Positions 30,241 to 42,353 of a DNA stretch of 64,000 bases are shown piece by piece (position 1 is the stretch's first letter; each line of letters starts with the position of its first letter). The DNA comes from Taudactylus pleione (Eukaryota; Chordata; Amphibia; Anura; Myobatrachidae): the NCBI GenBank assembly GCA_031769625.1, contig JAUIMM010000519.1:4087501-4151500 (forward strand). Reading direction: 5' to 3'. Position numbers and translations under genes: made by a program. The notes below the pieces were generated by a model that did not search any database, was not told the DNA's origin, and saw nothing but the letters and a program-made list of their open reading frames with translations.

Positions 30241-31725
30241 CTGAGAGGCGGGCATGGACTGGAGGCAGACAGGGAGGAGGGTGAATAGGTGAGTGAGGAC
30301 AGGAGTTGGGCGAAGAGATGAGTAAGAAGGCATGCTAGTAAGTGGCATAGGACTGGTGGTGGGTGAGGACTAGAGGCTGGTGAGGAGGCAAGTGCAGATG
30401 TGTCCACATACATCTATCCTCCTTGTTCTACAAGTCACGTTACACAATGCATGAGTGCTGTGAGACTCTGTAGCATCAAGCATTTTTTCAAGAGACTTTT
30501 TACCTTCAAATGCATCTTATTCACACATGGATGCGAATGAGAAATGCTACGTTACCGAAACAGCGACTGTGACACTAACATAGCATTTTGCATGCAGATA
30601 CACCCCACACAGAATATAGGCATGTTGCATATCATTTTAATCAGCAGAAGCTGCTTGTGCATGTTATTCCCAATGCTGTGCAAATAAGACGCATCTGAAG
30701 TTAAAAAGTCGCACAAAAAGACGCTCTACGCTACCAAGTCATGTCACAGCATGGCGCTACTAGGACTGTTAAATGCGCATGGAGGCTAAATGTATAAGGA
30801 CACATCTAGGTCAGTAGTGTACTGGAGGCAGTGAGGAGGTGTGTGAGTAGGTGGGAATGTACTAGAGGGGAGCAAGGAGACGGGTGAGGAGGTGTGCTGG
30901 TAGGCAGGAGAGGACTGGAAGCGGGCGAGGAGGTAGGCAGGAGAGGACTAGATGGGGGCAGGGAGATGGGCAAGGAGGAGTGCTGGTAGGCAGGAGAGGA
31001 CTGAAGTTAGGCATCTGGGTGAGAAGTTCAGCTTGTTAATGTAAAGTTAAAAAAAGAGTAACTGAGGCTAATAATAATTTTTAACTGATATTGTTGTTAT
31101 AATAAACTGGTGACAACCGTACTTCCCTTTTAGTTTCTCTCCCTCTCACTCCTCTTTTCTGTCTTCCTCTGCTCCCCTATTTCTTCTCCTTTTACTTTGT
31201 GTGTCAGAGCTGCAGACAGGGACCCTCTCTTGCAGTTCACTTCCTCACTAGTAGGCTAACGCTGGTGACATCTCTCCCCACCACCAGTGGTGTCCCTCCG
31301 TGCCCGGCACTAGGAAGGGGGCGTGGCCTAGCAGCCAAACCCCCGTGATCCCGTGTTACTTACCGTCTCTGCTGTCAGGATCAAGAGCAGGCGCTAAGAT
31401 GTGACTGTGCAGAGGAGGAGGCGATCGGGGAGCCCTGGCTGCCAGAAGCAGAAAGCAGTACACACAGAGCCCACACCGGCAGTCTATCATTGTTTACACA
31501 GCTGCCTGGGTCAGACTCCAAGTGCACCGTAGCCAGCGCCCTCTGATCTGGTCGGCGCCTGGAGCTCCAGCTTCACTGGAGCTGTCCTCCCTACGCCCCT
31601 GCCCCCAACCTCAAATAAAAAACATTTTTGGCAGAATCCATTTAATCGGGGTTGAAGCTGCGGGCAACAGCTGGTAATAATAGTAATCAGTAATAATATT
31701 CATGACAATAAAACTATAATAATTC

Positions 31726-31778
<53 letters not shown>

Positions 31779-31906
31779 GACTAACCCTATTAGTGCCAAC
31801 ATAGAAAATTTTGCTTGGCTAAATAAGATTTATTTGAGATCAAATTTCTTAACATTTTGGTGAAAAATGTGTAAAAATGATATTGTTCATTTAAAGCGTG
31901 GGATAC
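30241..31906. other. Spacer with G-rich imperfect repeats and (AAT)n
   Basis: 30250-30400 and 30800-31020 share imperfect tandem units such as GGAGAGGACTGGAAG and GGTGAGGAGG. 31726-31776 is a pure (AAT)n microsatellite. No gene was recognised; 31300-31600 is a GC-rich dispersed-repeat-like block. Confidence 0.5.
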
Positions 31907-31909
31907 ATT

Positions 31910-32086
31910 GGGGCAGATGTATGAAGCTCTGGGAAGTGATAAAGTGGAGAGTGATGAATGACCAACCAATCAGCTTCCAACTGTCATTTTTCAAACACAG
32001 CCTGTAACATGACAGTTTGTAGCTGATTGGATGGTCATTTATCACTCTGCATTTTATCACTTTCCAGAGCTTCATACATCTGCCCC
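31910..32086. mobile_element. Palindromic MITE, ATT duplication
   Basis: A 177-bp element with ends GGGGCAGATGTATGAAGC on both strands, near-complete dyad symmetry and the loop TTTTTCAAACACAGCCTG. It is flanked by ATT at 31907-31909 and 32087-32089. It belongs with 4893 and 39854. Confidence 0.85.
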
Positions 32087-32537
32087 ATTGTGTTGGAAGG
32101 CAGCAGTATCATAGGAGCACTTGAACACTATGGGGAGAATTCAATTAGCCGCGATAAGCCACTTTTTCATGAAAAGCGGCTTATTGTGTGAATGTGTACT
32201 TATCGCGCTATCCTATTATTTGTACTTATTGCGCTATCCTATTAGCCGCGGCTTTCGCAGGTGCGAATTCTCCATAGCTTAAAGTCGCAAAAGAGTTTTC
32301 ACCACCTCCTGAGCAGGTGAAAAGTTGGGGAAAATCCCTTTTTCAAAGTAATAATGTCGGGACTTAGTTCAGAACCATTGGGTCAGCCTCCTAAATGACT
32401 AATTAAGCAAAAATAATTTTTTAATTAGCTTAATGTGGCCAATAATGACATGTCATATTTGGGGTGAAAAAGTGTAAAATGCAGGAAAATGGGTTAACTG
32501 ATGTGGGACAGGTATATGGGGGTGCTGTATGAGCGGG
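32087..32537. other. Spacer; part of a GGGGAGAATTCAATTAGCC block
   Basis: 32135-32290 contains GGGGAGAATTCAATTAGCCG and short inverted repeats around AAGTGGCTTATCG-like words. A right-hand counterpart, CTTATTGAATTCTCCCC, occurs at 34016-34032. Together they suggest an element of about 1.9 kb (32136-34032) into which the hAT-like element 32538-33545 inserted. Confidence 0.5.
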
Positions 32538-33545
32538 CAGGGCCGGCAACAGAAATCTAGGGTCCGGTACACTGATGTCTCTGGGGGCCCCACTTTCTCA
32601 CCACCACCCCGATCCCGCACATCTCTCCCCTGCATGTGTGATATGTGAAGCATGAGAATGTTAACTGAAAGATATGCCAGCCTTTACATAAAGTAAAAAT
32701 ACACTATGACTTACCACACTGTCTCTCTGTCACTAACTATTCAGGCTGTAGTTCTTGTCTGCTGTGTCTTGCAAGGTCTCCTTGATGACAGTGCTGTGGA
32801 TGCCTCAGGGGTAGTAGGGATGGTGTCAGCAGCCAGCCATGGACAGTCCTCAACAAGTTATCACAATCCTCAGCCCAGAAGCCCTCCATCACCTTCTTCC
32901 ATTCCCAGTCCTCATCACCTTCCTCTGCCCCCAGCCCGTGTGACCTTCTGCCCCCAGCTCCCATCACCTTCTTCTGCCCCCATACTGTCATCTTTTGCCC
33001 ACAGCCTGTCACCCTCTGCCCCCAGCACCTTCTTATGCAACCAGCCCCTTCCTCTGTCCCCAGCCCCCTTCACCTTCTTCCGCATCACTCATCCTGTTCT
33101 CCTGCCCCCAGCCTGTGTCATCTTCTGTCCCCAGCCTGTCACCTTCTGCCCCATCACCTTCCTCTATCCCCAGCCTGTGTCACTCACCCCTGTTCCTCTA
33201 ATATCCCCTATCCCTCCCAAAACACTGCCTGCCTGATGGGCAAAAATGTGTGGCTACGTGACCTATGACATCACACAGCCGCGATGCTCATAAGGTCAGA
33301 CAGCAGTCAGCAGGCTCCGGCCTGGACTGCAGCTGAGCCACCGGGAAGAGCCCAGCGCTGCCCGGGCCAGGCTACAAGGGACAGAGCAGGGGCTGGGTGG
33401 CGGCTATGGGTCCCAGTGGCCGCAGCCCGCCAGCTTGAATGGTGAGTCTGCAGCCCTGTTTTTTGCCTGTTCAGTCCTTGGGGCCCCTCTGGACCCCGGG
33501 GCCCAGTACGGGTGTACCTGTAGTCCCACCCTGTCGCCGGGCCTG
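32538..33545. mobile_element. Non-autonomous hAT element, CAGGGCCG ends
   Basis: A 1008-bp element starting CAGGGCCGGCAACAGAAAT and ending CCTGTCGCCGGGCCTG. The flanking 8-mers TGAGCGGG and TAAGTGGG match at 6 of 8 positions, with the differences being transitions. The interior has Pro/Ser-coding low-complexity repeats (CCCAGCCTGTCACCTTCTGC type, 32880-33190), which explain the 176-codon frame. It is related to 45509-46167. Confidence 0.75.
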
Positions 33546-34449
33546 TAAGTGGGTCAGGTATATGGGGGTGCTGTGTAAGTGGGACAGTTATTTTTAAGAT
33601 TGCAGGTGGGTGTTAGAGGTTTATTTTGAAGGATTTATTAAAAGTGTATTTAAATGACACAAATATATACTTTTAGGCATTTTTATGCACTCCCAATTTA
33701 AAAAGAACATTTATTTTGACAAAAAAACACTTGTTTTCTATCATTATTTGACTTTTTTTAAAATATGCACATAACAGACACATGCACATTTGACATCATT
33801 TAAATACCCCAAATACTTGTATTAGGGCCAGTAATGCACTTCTGTATTGTTATCCTATATCACATTTTTGATGTACAGGCTGATTTCCCAATTTTCACCT
33901 ATACTTAAAACCAGGAACAATTTTCGTGCAAATGCTACATCACAACTTTTTGAATTGCGTGAAAATCGGGTGCACGCATAGCCCCAATAAGCGGAATTCA
34001 TACGCAAAGAGTGCGCTTATTGAATTCTCCCCTATATGTATTTTGTCTGTCAATATTATATATGTGGCATGAAGGGGTAAATAGGATGTATTTTAAGGGG
34101 CATACCCTTATTTTGCAAGGTGGGGGCTGGCGTCCAAACTTGATTTCTCACCACATGTGAGGCACCAAAGTTGGGGTCTGTTTCTGTATTGTTAATGGTT
34201 TACATTTTGCACCTTCCAGTTATATTTATGCAAAATAAAAACCCCACACATTTCTACGCACACTTTGACCAATGTAATATTAGTTTGTGACATAGTAATT
34301 CAATTATGGCATAAATGTTCCCAAACTGAGAAATATTTTAAGAGAAAAATAGAAAGTTGAAATGAATGATGTGAAGATCATACAGTGGTACAAAGTTGGA
34401 CAATGAAGCTTGTACTATGAATGTCTTCATTCTTTCCATTATAGTCTTT
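33546..34449. other. Spacer
   Basis: AT-rich. The tandem word CAGGTATATGGGGGTGCTGT flanks the hAT element on both sides (32510 and 33555) and is therefore part of the pre-insertion sequence. No gene was recognised. Confidence 0.5.
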
Positions 34450-34595
34450 GGGGGAGATGTATCAAAACTTAGAGCGAGATCAAGTGGAGAAGTTGCAAAG
34501 GTGACTGTGCTAGATAAATGACAGTCAGAAGCCGGTTGGTTGCTACTGGTAACTTCTCCACTTTCTCTCCCTTTTAGGTTTAATACATATCCCCC
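34450..34595. mobile_element. Short MITE, TTT duplication
   Basis: 146 bp with ends GGGGGAGATGTATCAAAAC and its mutated complement, flanked by TTT at 34447-34449 and 34596-34598. It is from the same GGGGAGATGTAT group as 39854. Confidence 0.75.
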
Positions 34596-34689
34596 TTTGT
34601 CAGTTAGAAAATGTAGGTGATGGTTAAGTTTACAGGGACATGTCTAAGGACTAGGACCATGGGTATGCCTCTGTGTCCAAAACGGAATG

Positions 34690-35225
34690 GGTATGAAGCC
34701 CCAGCGTGTTATATCCCGACGCTGGCAGCTCGAAGGGAGAATATCCCGACAGGACAGATAAGTACCCTATCCCTACCCCACTCCCCCACCTAACCCTAAC
34801 CCTCCCTTAGTTTTGCCTAACTCTGTCCTCCCCCCTAATGCCTAACCCTAATCTCCCCCCAGGGGTGCCTAACCCTAACCCCTCCTTACCGTACACTAGA
34901 CCTAACCCTGCCGGGGGAGAGCCTAGCACTAACCTCCCCTCGGGGTGCCTGACCCTAAACCTCCCCCCTAGGGGTGCCTAACACTAGCCTCCACCCCTCA
35001 AAACCTATCCCTAACCCTGCTGCCCTCCTTAAACCTAATGCTCCCCCATGCAGCTAACGCTAAGGGCGTCCCAGACTTACCTCGTTCGGGCTGGCATCCT
35101 TTGGCGTTCCGGTGCCAGGATTAAGATAGGCATTGGTATTTCGACGCCTGTCTTAAATCCCTTGTCGGGATTTCACTGTAGGTATTGAGACTGGTGGGAT
35201 CGCGGCCGCCGGTCTCATAACTACA
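34690..35225. mobile_element. 'GTCGGGAT' MITE with telomere-like interior
   Basis: Outer parts carry TATCCCGACGCTGGCAGC and GGATTTCACTGTAGGTATTG..CCGGTCTCATAACTACATCC. The middle (34765-35045) is an irregular array of CCTAACCCTAACCCTCCC and GGTGCCTAACCCTAA words. Similar structures lie at 12120, 14182 and 57405. There is no coding capacity. Confidence 0.55.
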
Positions 35226-35669
35226 TCCTGTCCAAAACATCCGTTGGACTATCAGAGCTGGTACCACTTCTGAAACTGGTACAAGAGAAAAGGTGCTGAT
35301 ATAATATGCACAGGATCAGAACTACGGGTGTGCGAGTGGTACCACTGCACACAGCGCAGAGCCCTGTGGGGGGCACCGCTGCTTAACCACGACTCCTGCA
35401 TCTGGTTAGCAGGGTGCCTGGGACGGCCAGAGCTCTTACAGGATGCTCCAGGCACTGCTACAATTCCCGGCGCTACCAACCCTGTGCCTTCTACATGACT
35501 TCATGCGCTGAGGGGCGTGACCGGGGTGCAGAAAAGCCCTGTTGCAGCACTAAATATGAAGTTATAATTTTGTAAGCAGTGATATAAAGACAAGAAACAC
35601 TGATTGATGTGGATTTTAGACTGTCACATTGTCCTGTGTTTCAGTTTAATAAATGTCTCCTGTGGTGTT
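35226..35669. other. Spacer
   Basis: Contains a repeat-like block (35330-35530) with GGGGCACCGCTGCTT. No gene or bounded element was recognised. Confidence 0.4.
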
Positions 35670-35990
35670 TATAAAGGCCCTCATACACGGCAAGATAGGC
35701 ATGTCGATCGGACGGATCGGCACGATATAGGTACTATATCGTGCCGTGTTTGGGCACGATATTGTACCTGATATCGTGCTGCGAGCTCCTGTAGGGTCGT
35801 ACATCGGAACCCCAGGTCTTCCTGCAAAACCATCTGACCTGGGATGCGATGTATTATCCCATTCAGATGAAGGAGGGGGAAGCCGGCATATCATGCGGTC
35901 TGTGGGGACTGTACGATTGCCGGCTATGATAGCACGATCCGTCTGCCGACGGATCGGCAGTCGCCCTACACAGTGCATCTACACGGTGCA
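35670..35990. mobile_element. MITE-like palindromic block
   Basis: Contains multiple inverted repeats: CACGATATAGG..CTATATCGTG, ATCGTGC pairs, and GGACGGATCGGCA against CTGCCGACGGATCGGCAG. It starts at CCCTCATACACGGC. Clean ends and a duplication were not found. Confidence 0.5.
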
Positions 35991-36760
35991 CCTTAACTTC
36001 TCACAAATTCATACTGCTTCTTATAAAAGAAAACGTTGGTGTTAGTGTTACATAATTTGCTTGTTCAGTTATGTCAGTGAATAAGCTCACATAGAATTAT
36101 AACATTAGATGTGCGACTCATGTATTGTCTTATATGGAATGGTTTGTTAACTTATTTTATTGCTATATATTATTATTTTCCAGATTGCCTGCAGCTGTAG
36201 GTAGTGAAAATCAATGGCAAGTACCAGGATACACAGAAATTATGTAGCACATAAAATTATTTGGAACTGAAGCTAAACAATGTTTATTCCAAAACAGAAA
36301 AACATATACATAAATGCTAATCCAAACACAATATATATGCAGCAGTATTATAAGCGATATACCATAGTGTTGCACCATGTAGTTAAATTCTGCTCTGTGA
36401 TCTCAGTAACATTCTTGTGGTTGCACATTTGAGATTATTTTACAGAATAAAATGTGCATTCAATCACAATGGGCATAAATAGTATTCTCAACATCGAGGG
36501 CTCAGAATTAAGTAGGACACAACCTCATGTGGATTGCTTATTTATTGCTTTCCAAACCATCTAAAACTTAATTATATTACAATACTTTTTATATGTAGTA
36601 CAAGAGGTTTATATATGTATTTTTACATATAATAAACGTATTATCTATGAGTCTATCATCAGCATTTCACTTTATTTCTTTTGAATTTAAAGGGAAAATA
36701 GATCCAATAAACAAGCGAGGTCTGTTTTCACAGTAGGAATTTGTGGACCTTTGCTCATTT
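35991..36760. other. AT-rich spacer
   Basis: Nothing recognised apart from short AT-rich runs. Confidence 0.5.
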
Positions 36761-39760
36761 TCCTTCTCCCAATCCCCCCCTTCCACCACAACATAATACA
36801 CTTACACCCCCATCCTTTCCCCCTCACCCACCATGCAGAACACTTATACCATCCTTTCCTGCCCCCCTCACCCAACACATAATGCACTTATACCCTCATG
36901 CCCTGCTCTCCTCACTCAACATGCAGAACATGTATACCCTCCTTTCCTGCCCCCCCTGCACCCAACACAGAGCACATTTATACCCTCTTTTCCTAACCCC
37001 CCTCCTCCAACACATAGCATACTTATACGCTCCAGTCCTGGCGCCCCCTCACCCAACACATAGCACACTTATATCCTCCAGTCCTACCGCCCCCTCACTA
37101 AACATTCTACACACTTATACCCTTCTCTGCTGCCCTACTCACCCAACACATAGCCCACATACCCTCTTTAACTGCCCCCCTAACCCACCACATAGCACAC
37201 TTGCAGTATACCCTCCTTTCCTGACCCCTCTCACCCAACACATAGCACTCCTATACACTCATATTCTGCCATCCTCACTCACTGTGCAGCACAATTATAC
37301 CCAAGTGCCTCCCCACCTCACCAACCCATAGCACACTTATACACTCCTGTCCTGTACCTCTAATCCACCATGTGGTACATCATTACCATCCTGTGCTTCT
37401 CCCCTCTTCCACCACCTAGCACACTTATACCATCCTCTACAGCCATACAGCCACCCTCACTCACTACGTAGCATACTTATACCATCCTGTCCTGCTCCTT
37501 CACCCAACATGTAGTACACTTATGCCATCCTTTCTGGTCCCCCCACCCATCACGTAGCACTGTTATGCCATCCTTTCTGGTCCCCTCACCCATCACGTAG
37601 CACACTTATGCCGCCCTCTCTGGTCCCTTCACCCATCACATAGCACACTTATGCCATCCTCTCTGATTCTCTCACCCATCACATAGCACACATATGCCAT
37701 CCTCTTTGGCCCCCTCACCCATCATGTAGCACACTTATGCCATCCTCTCTGGTCCCTTCACCCATCACATACCACATTTATGCCATCCTCTCTGGTCCCT
37801 CACTTATCACGTAGCACACTTATGCCAACCTCTCTGGCCCCCTCACCCATCACATAGCACATTTATGCCATTCTCTTTGGTCCCATCATGTAGCACATTT
37901 ATGCCATTCTCTTTGGTCCCATCATGTAGCACCCTCATGACATCCTCTCTGGTCCCCACATCCATCATGTAGCACACTTAGCCATCCTCTCTGGTTCCCT
38001 CACCCATCTCGTAACAAATTTATGCCATCCTCTTTGGTCCCCTGACCCATCACGTTGCACACTTATGCCATCCTCTCTGGCCCCCTCACCCATCACGTAA
38101 CATACTTATACCATCCTCTCTGGCCCCTTCACCCATCACAGTACTCTTATAGCCTCTTGTCTTGCCTCCCTCATGCACCATATAGCACACTTATACTCTC
38201 CTTTACTGTCCTCCTCACCCACCACATAGCACATTTATGCCCTCCTGTCCTACCCCTCTAATCCACCATGAGTCACATCATTACCATCCTGTGCTTCCAC
38301 CTCTTACCACCTAGCACACTTATACCATCCTGTCCTGCTCCTCACTCACTACATAGCATACTTATACCATCCTGTCCTGCTCCTCACTCACTACATAGCA
38401 TACTTATACCATCCTGTCCTGCTCCTCACTCACTACATAGCATACTTATACCATCCTGTCCTGCTCCTCACTCACTACATAGCATACTTATACCATCCTG
38501 TCCTGCTCCTCACTCACTACATAGCATACTTATACCATCCTGTCCTGCTCCTCACTCACTACATAGCACACTTATACCATCCTGTCCTGCTCCTCACTCA
38601 CTACATAGCATACTTATACCATCCTGTCCTGCTTCCTCACTCACTTCATAGCATACTTATACCATCCTGTCCTGCTCCTCACTCACTACATAGCATACTT
38701 ATACCATCCTGTCCTGCTCCTCACTCACTACATAGCACACTTATACCCTCCTGTCCTGCTCCTCACTCACTACATAGCATACTTATACCATCCTGTCCTG
38801 CTCCACACTCACTACATAGCATACTTATACCATCCTGTCCTGCTCCTCACTCACTACATAGCACACTTATACCATCCTGTCCTGCTCCTCACTCACTACA
38901 TAGCATACTTATACCATCCTGTCCTGCTCCTCACTCACTACATAGCACACTTATACCCTCCTGTCCTGCTCCTCACTCACTACATAGCACACTTATACCA
39001 TCCTATCCTGCTTCCTCACTCACTACATAGCATACTTATACCATCCTGTCCTGCTCCTCACTCACTACATAGCATACTTATACCATCCTGTCCTGCTCCT
39101 CACTCACTACATAGCATACTTATACCATCCTGTCCTGCTCCTCACTCACTACATAGCATACTTATACCATCCTGTCCTGCTCCTCACTCACTACATAGCA
39201 AACTTATACCATCCTGTCCTGCTTCCTCACTCACTACATAGAATACTTATACCATCCTGTACAGCATCTGTCACTCACTACATAGCATACTTATACCATC
39301 CTGTACAGCATCTCTCACTCACTACATAGCATACTTATACCATCCTGTCCTGCTCCTCACTCACTACATAGCACACTTATACCCTCCTGTCCTGCTCCTC
39401 ACTCACTACATAGCATACTTATACCATCCTGTCCTGCTCCTCACTCACTACATAGCATACTTATACCATCCTGTCCTGCTCCTCACTCTCTACATAGCAT
39501 ACTTATACCATCCTGTCCTGCTCCTCACTCACTACATAGTACACTTATACCCTCCTGTCCTTTGCCCTCACCAACCATGTAACACACATACAGTATACCC
39601 TGCTGTCTTTTCCCCTAAACTGACATATAGTACACTTATACCTTCCTGTCCTGCCTCCCTCACCCACCACATAGCACACTTACAGTATATCTTCTTGTCC
39701 TGCCCCATCCAGCACATAGTGATTATACTCTGTTGTCTGCCTCCCTCACCCACTGTGTAG
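36761..39760. repeat. 3-kb minisatellite, 42-bp unit
   Basis: The core region 38310-39545 consists of about 28 to 30 near-identical 42-bp units (CTGTCCTGCTCCTCACTCAC, then TACATAGCATACTTATACCA, then TC). 36761-38310 and 39546-39760 are older, diverged versions with variable spacing (CACATAGCACACTTATACCC, GCCATCCTCTCTGGTCCC). Because 42 is divisible by three, all frames that lack a stop stay open. This explains the 127- and 196-codon frames with repeated PSCPAPHSLHSILI, and no gene is supported. Confidence 0.95.
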
Positions 39761-39853
39761 CACTTATACCCTCTTATTGTGTCCCCTCAAATACCATGGT
39801 GCATGCTCATAATCTCCTGTCCTGCCCTATGACCCACCACATAACACACTTAA

Positions 39854-40025
39854 GGGGAGATGTATTAAAACTTGAAGAGAGATAAGGTGGAGAGGGATAA
39901 AATACCAACCTATCATACCCTAACTATAATTTTTCAAATACAGCCTGTAACATGACAGTTAGTAGCTGATTGGCACTTTATCTTGCTCCACTTTATCTCT
40001 CTCCAAGGTTTGATACATTTACCCC
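39854..40025. mobile_element. Palindromic MITE, GGGGAGATGTATT ends
   Basis: 172 bp with ends GGGGAGATGTATTAAAACTT and a mutated complement ending ACCCC. The interior TTTTTCAAATACAGCCTG places it with 4893 and 31910. The 3-bp flanks TAA and TTG do not match well. Confidence 0.75.
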
Positions 40026-41687
40026 TTGTAACATCTTTTCCTGGCCCTCTCGCTACCATTTCCTTCCCATAAAAATCACTACCACCATTTTAAAAGCAGT
40101 ATCCTTGTGTCATTTGACCCTTGGTTGGTATTGCACAAATTCTTTTATTTCTTACACTATGAATATGTCTACCACAGATTTCAAACACAACACCTGCCAT
40201 TGACTGTGATAACTGTTAATAACTAGAGCAAACCGTAACTTGGTGGTGATTGTTGCTGGATGAACTGTTACAATTAAGTCGGTCTTTGTAGTTTAGCATT
40301 CACTATACACAAGTAATGTGTCTTTATTACTGTATTGAAAATACTTTATATATATAGGGGATTGTCAATGCACTGCAATAAAGAATACAAAAATGGCTGT
40401 AACTCTGCAATATGAAGGTAGCACACATATAATTACAGTGTATCAGTGTGTCTCTCTAAATGTGTAGTGAGAATCCCACAAGAGCTGGTGAATGGATCCA
40501 GCAATAGATAGAAGTTGTGTTTATGAACATTACTATTTTTAGTGACTTTAATTGTCTTGCTCTAGTCAGTGTTACTTTATCAATTTTTAAAGATCCTCTA
40601 CTGAAAACACTTCTCCATGTATTGGCATACACAGATTTATTCTTGCATTGCTACAAAATTCACACCATTAAATCAGGAATATAATATTAGCACCACATTG
40701 CAATTTTGCATTAACTTTTTTTTTATCACATATTGAGCATGTACTTTAATATATTTAGTACCATACACATTTACTATATAGTACACATATAGATTGCAAA
40801 TATATTTAGTTTAACCTGTGTTATTGTTTCATATATTTTAAATATTTAGTTTTTTATAGTGGAGTAATATGTGAATTGTATTTTTGCCTGTTTTCGGTGA
40901 AGCAGCGTATTAAAGGCTGTAAATGTTGGCAGTATGTAGCAATTTTACCTTATAGTAGCATTTAAATATAAATGAGCAAGCCTTGTAGAAGGCTTCATTG
41001 ATCTCTATGACAGCCGATCTCTATGACAGCCAAGCCATGCACATGGATATAAGAACTCAGATATAAACAGGTGTTTTAGGTGATGTTAGTGGGAATTTTA
41101 CTTTGTATTTATAAGCTCGGTCACTGCACCTGCCATAATTATAATTATAATTTATTCACGGGAGCAGGTGTATTAAATAAGTTTTTGTAACACGGAAGAG
41201 CAGTTACTTATTTCTGATGCATACTGGTGTCTGTTTTATTAATAGTTTTATTATTGTGAGTTTATGTTATACTTTTGTCAATTCTCTATTGTGAAGTTTT
41301 ATGTATTTTGTTGCTTTCCAAGAAATGGAGCCCAGTGCAAAATATGGGATAATGATTGTAAACATTTATTGATACAGTAAACTTAAATAGCCTTTTTTAT
41401 ATTGTATACACTGATTGGTTGTATTTATAGTCACGTTCAGTGTGTACTAAATTTTGCAAGCACTATAGAAGACATATGGTCTCTAGACATGACAATAAAT
41501 AACACAGCATAACTAATAAGTTTGTAATATATATAACTCATATTCACCTGGCAATATATAATTGCATCTATCATAAAGTTTGTGTGGAGCTTTTATATTA
41601 ATTCTACATAAAGGCACAGGTCTGTGACTCTCTATTTTAAGTCAATAGCAAACATCAATAGAAAAACTGTACAGCTATCTACCTTTC

Positions 41688-41733
<46 letters not shown>

Positions 41734-42353
41734 TCCCTCCTTTAAGCGGTGACTTTATTACTGGTGCAAAGTTACTCTTTTATATGTAATGTTAGGATGT
41801 GTGACAATTACATAAATTTCTGGAGGCTAGATCCCAAATCTGGCTAATGTCTGCCACTGGCGTTACATCTATCCATAGATTAGCTGAAAGAGCAATACAC
41901 TTATTATTCATTCAACAGAATCTGTTTTCTTCTCCCAAATCAGTTTATGTTCATATACAAAATGCCTATGACGTGTATAATTAGTTCTGTGAGCTGTTTT
42001 GTTTGCAGTAAAAAAATAAATAAAATAAAATGCAAAGCAGCTATGTGGAACAGGAAGAGCTTTCCTTTGTGGGCAAATTTTAATATTAAAAGTATTTGCC
42101 TGGATGTACTATTTGATGTTAAATTATGCATTTGTGAATATATTGTCCGTTTTCACATTCTTGATTGGATTGAAAGTATGTGACAAGGAGATTTCAGTTA
42201 TTAAAATATAATTATTTTACTATAATAAGCTTACAACTGTGAAATTTACACACGGCATGGGAATTCCATTTAAAGTAGTGTATTTAAATGTTATAGCTTC
42301 GGTCCATAGGTAAACACTATTTCTCTGCTACTATCTACAGTATAGGCCTGATT
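40026..42353. other. AT-rich spacer with (CT)n
   Basis: No gene recognised. (CT)n at 41692-41729. Otherwise low-GC unique-looking sequence, possibly ancient decayed repeats. Confidence 0.5.

Noticed and set aside
32706..33236. 176-codon Pro/Ser-rich frame
   Set aside because: It lies wholly inside the non-autonomous hAT element 32538-33545 and reflects CCAGCCTGT-type repeats.
36741..38651. Open frames of 127 and 196 codons, rich in Pro, Ser, His and Thr
   Set aside because: They are translations of the 42-bp minisatellite, whose length is a multiple of three; the frame stays open without selection.
38310..39545. Regular repeat array considered as a CRISPR array
   Set aside because: Units are head to tail with no unique spacers, and the context is vertebrate-type; it is a minisatellite.
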